32,099 nt of DNA from Saccoglossus kowalevskii (Eukaryota; Hemichordata; Enteropneusta; Harrimaniidae), in assembly GCF_000003605.2 (NCBI RefSeq), contig NW_003133843.1, forward strand, positions 608,048-640,146. Direction: 5' to 3'. The notes under the pieces are model-generated. The model saw only the letters and a list, made by a program, of their open reading frames with translations. It was not told where the DNA came from and ran no database searches. Shown here piece by piece: positions 31,427-32,099 of the stretch; the stretch's first letter is position 1; every line of letters begins with the position of its first letter. A program made the translations under genes and the position numbers.

Positions 31427-31888
31427 TGGCGTGTGTGTTTTAAAATGACGTGTGCATTTAAAAAAACGGCGTGACTGTGCGTTTTAATGGTATGTGCTTT
31501 AAAAAATCATGTGTATATTAAATGGCGTGGGTGTTTTGAAAAACGTGTGTTTTAAAAATGATATGTGTCTTAAAATGACGTGTGTGTTTTACAATTATGT
31601 GTATTTAAAAAAACGTGTGTGTGTTTAAAAATGACATGTGTATTTTAAAAATAATGTGTGTTTAAAAAATAACGTGTGTGTAAAAACGATGCATGTGTTT
31701 AAAAACGACGTGTGTGTTTTAAAACGACGTGTATGTTTAAAAATGACCTGTGTGTTTTTAAAAATGGCGTGTGTTTAAAAACGACGTGTGTGTTAAAAAA
31801 ATGACGTGTGTGATTAAAAATAACGTGTGTGTTTTTAAAAACGATGTGTGTGATTAAAAATGGCGTGTGTTTAAAAACGACGTGTGTG
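31427..31888. repeat. Degenerate minisatellite of TGACGTGTGTGTTTAAAAA-type units
   Basis: More than twenty imperfect units of about 17-24 bp alternate a [AG]CGTGTGTG half with a TTTAAAAA half. It ends abruptly at about 31888. The minus-strand frame 31699-31893, rich in HTHVVFKHT, is simply this repeat translated. Confidence 0.9.
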
Positions 31889-32099
31889 CACAAACGAAAA
31901 TGGCTACCACTTGAGACGACGCCTCCACAGGCGTGAATAGGTTAAAGGGGAGCAGAGGTGTGGCTTTTGACACTCTGTACATGAAAATTGAGATCTATGA
32001 ATGAATTCTGTCGATAAAAACAACTTGTATGTGCTGCGAAATGCCCTAAATATCGGGTATAAACGGGCTGTGAACCAACGACAAACTTCCGCTTTTCCT

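Larger units (their letters stand above)
30844..32099. other. Upstream flank of GPR107, no gene recognised
   Basis: The plus-strand frame 30962-31147 is short, lysine-rich and unrecognised. Apart from the CCAAT box and the minisatellite, I see nothing supportable. A divergent gene further right cannot be excluded. Confidence 0.4.

Overview
The window is nuclear DNA from an animal. It is AT-rich and intron-dense, with canonical GT/AG splice sites, many short inverted-repeat transposons, one assembly gap (N run 18206-18497) and almost no long open frames outside one gene. The gene content fits an invertebrate bilaterian, probably marine. The sequence alone does not settle the phylum.

The main gene is on the minus strand: a complete 13-exon GPR107/GPR108-family gene, a Golgi/trans-Golgi-type seven-transmembrane protein of the LU7TM/LUSTR family. 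It runs from a start codon at 30798 to a stop at 11025. All exons join in phase and give a 737-residue protein. It has a signal peptide, an N-terminal lumenal domain, a lineage-specific run of ten acidic 13-residue repeats in one large exon (21095-21890), and the conserved seven-helix region with the YLSAGEIPLP motif. Its introns carry most of the repeats.

Downstream on the same strand is the first coding exon of a neuronal calcium sensor gene of the NCS-1/frequenin type (4521-4584, N-myristoylation start MGKKHSKLRPE). Its remaining exons are probably beyond the left edge. GPR107 and NCS1 are also neighbours in the same order and orientation in human (9q34.11), so this looks like an old conserved gene pair. 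Just upstream of the NCS1 exon is an unrecognised 57-residue single-pass membrane-protein ORF (5293-5466). It ends 19 nt before a strong splice donor, and a usable acceptor lies 10 nt before the NCS1 start, so a transcript carrying both ORFs is possible.

Layout from left to right: 1-4500, probable NCS1 intron 1 with several MITEs; 4521-5466, NCS1 exon and the small membrane-protein ORF; 5500-11000, intergenic DNA with CRE motifs, a CA/CCC microsatellite and a small hAT-like element; 11025-30798, GPR107; 30799-32099, its promoter side, ending in a 460-bp ACGTGTGTG-rich minisatellite.

The mobile-element content is informative. Two 1.4-kb elements with hAT-like ends and 5-bp target duplications (17733-19138 and 26199-27565) share a body but carry different subterminal motifs in the same phased layout. 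The second is nested in an older MITE. A 927-bp element with 34-bp inverted repeats and a 7-bp target duplication lies at 22556-23482.
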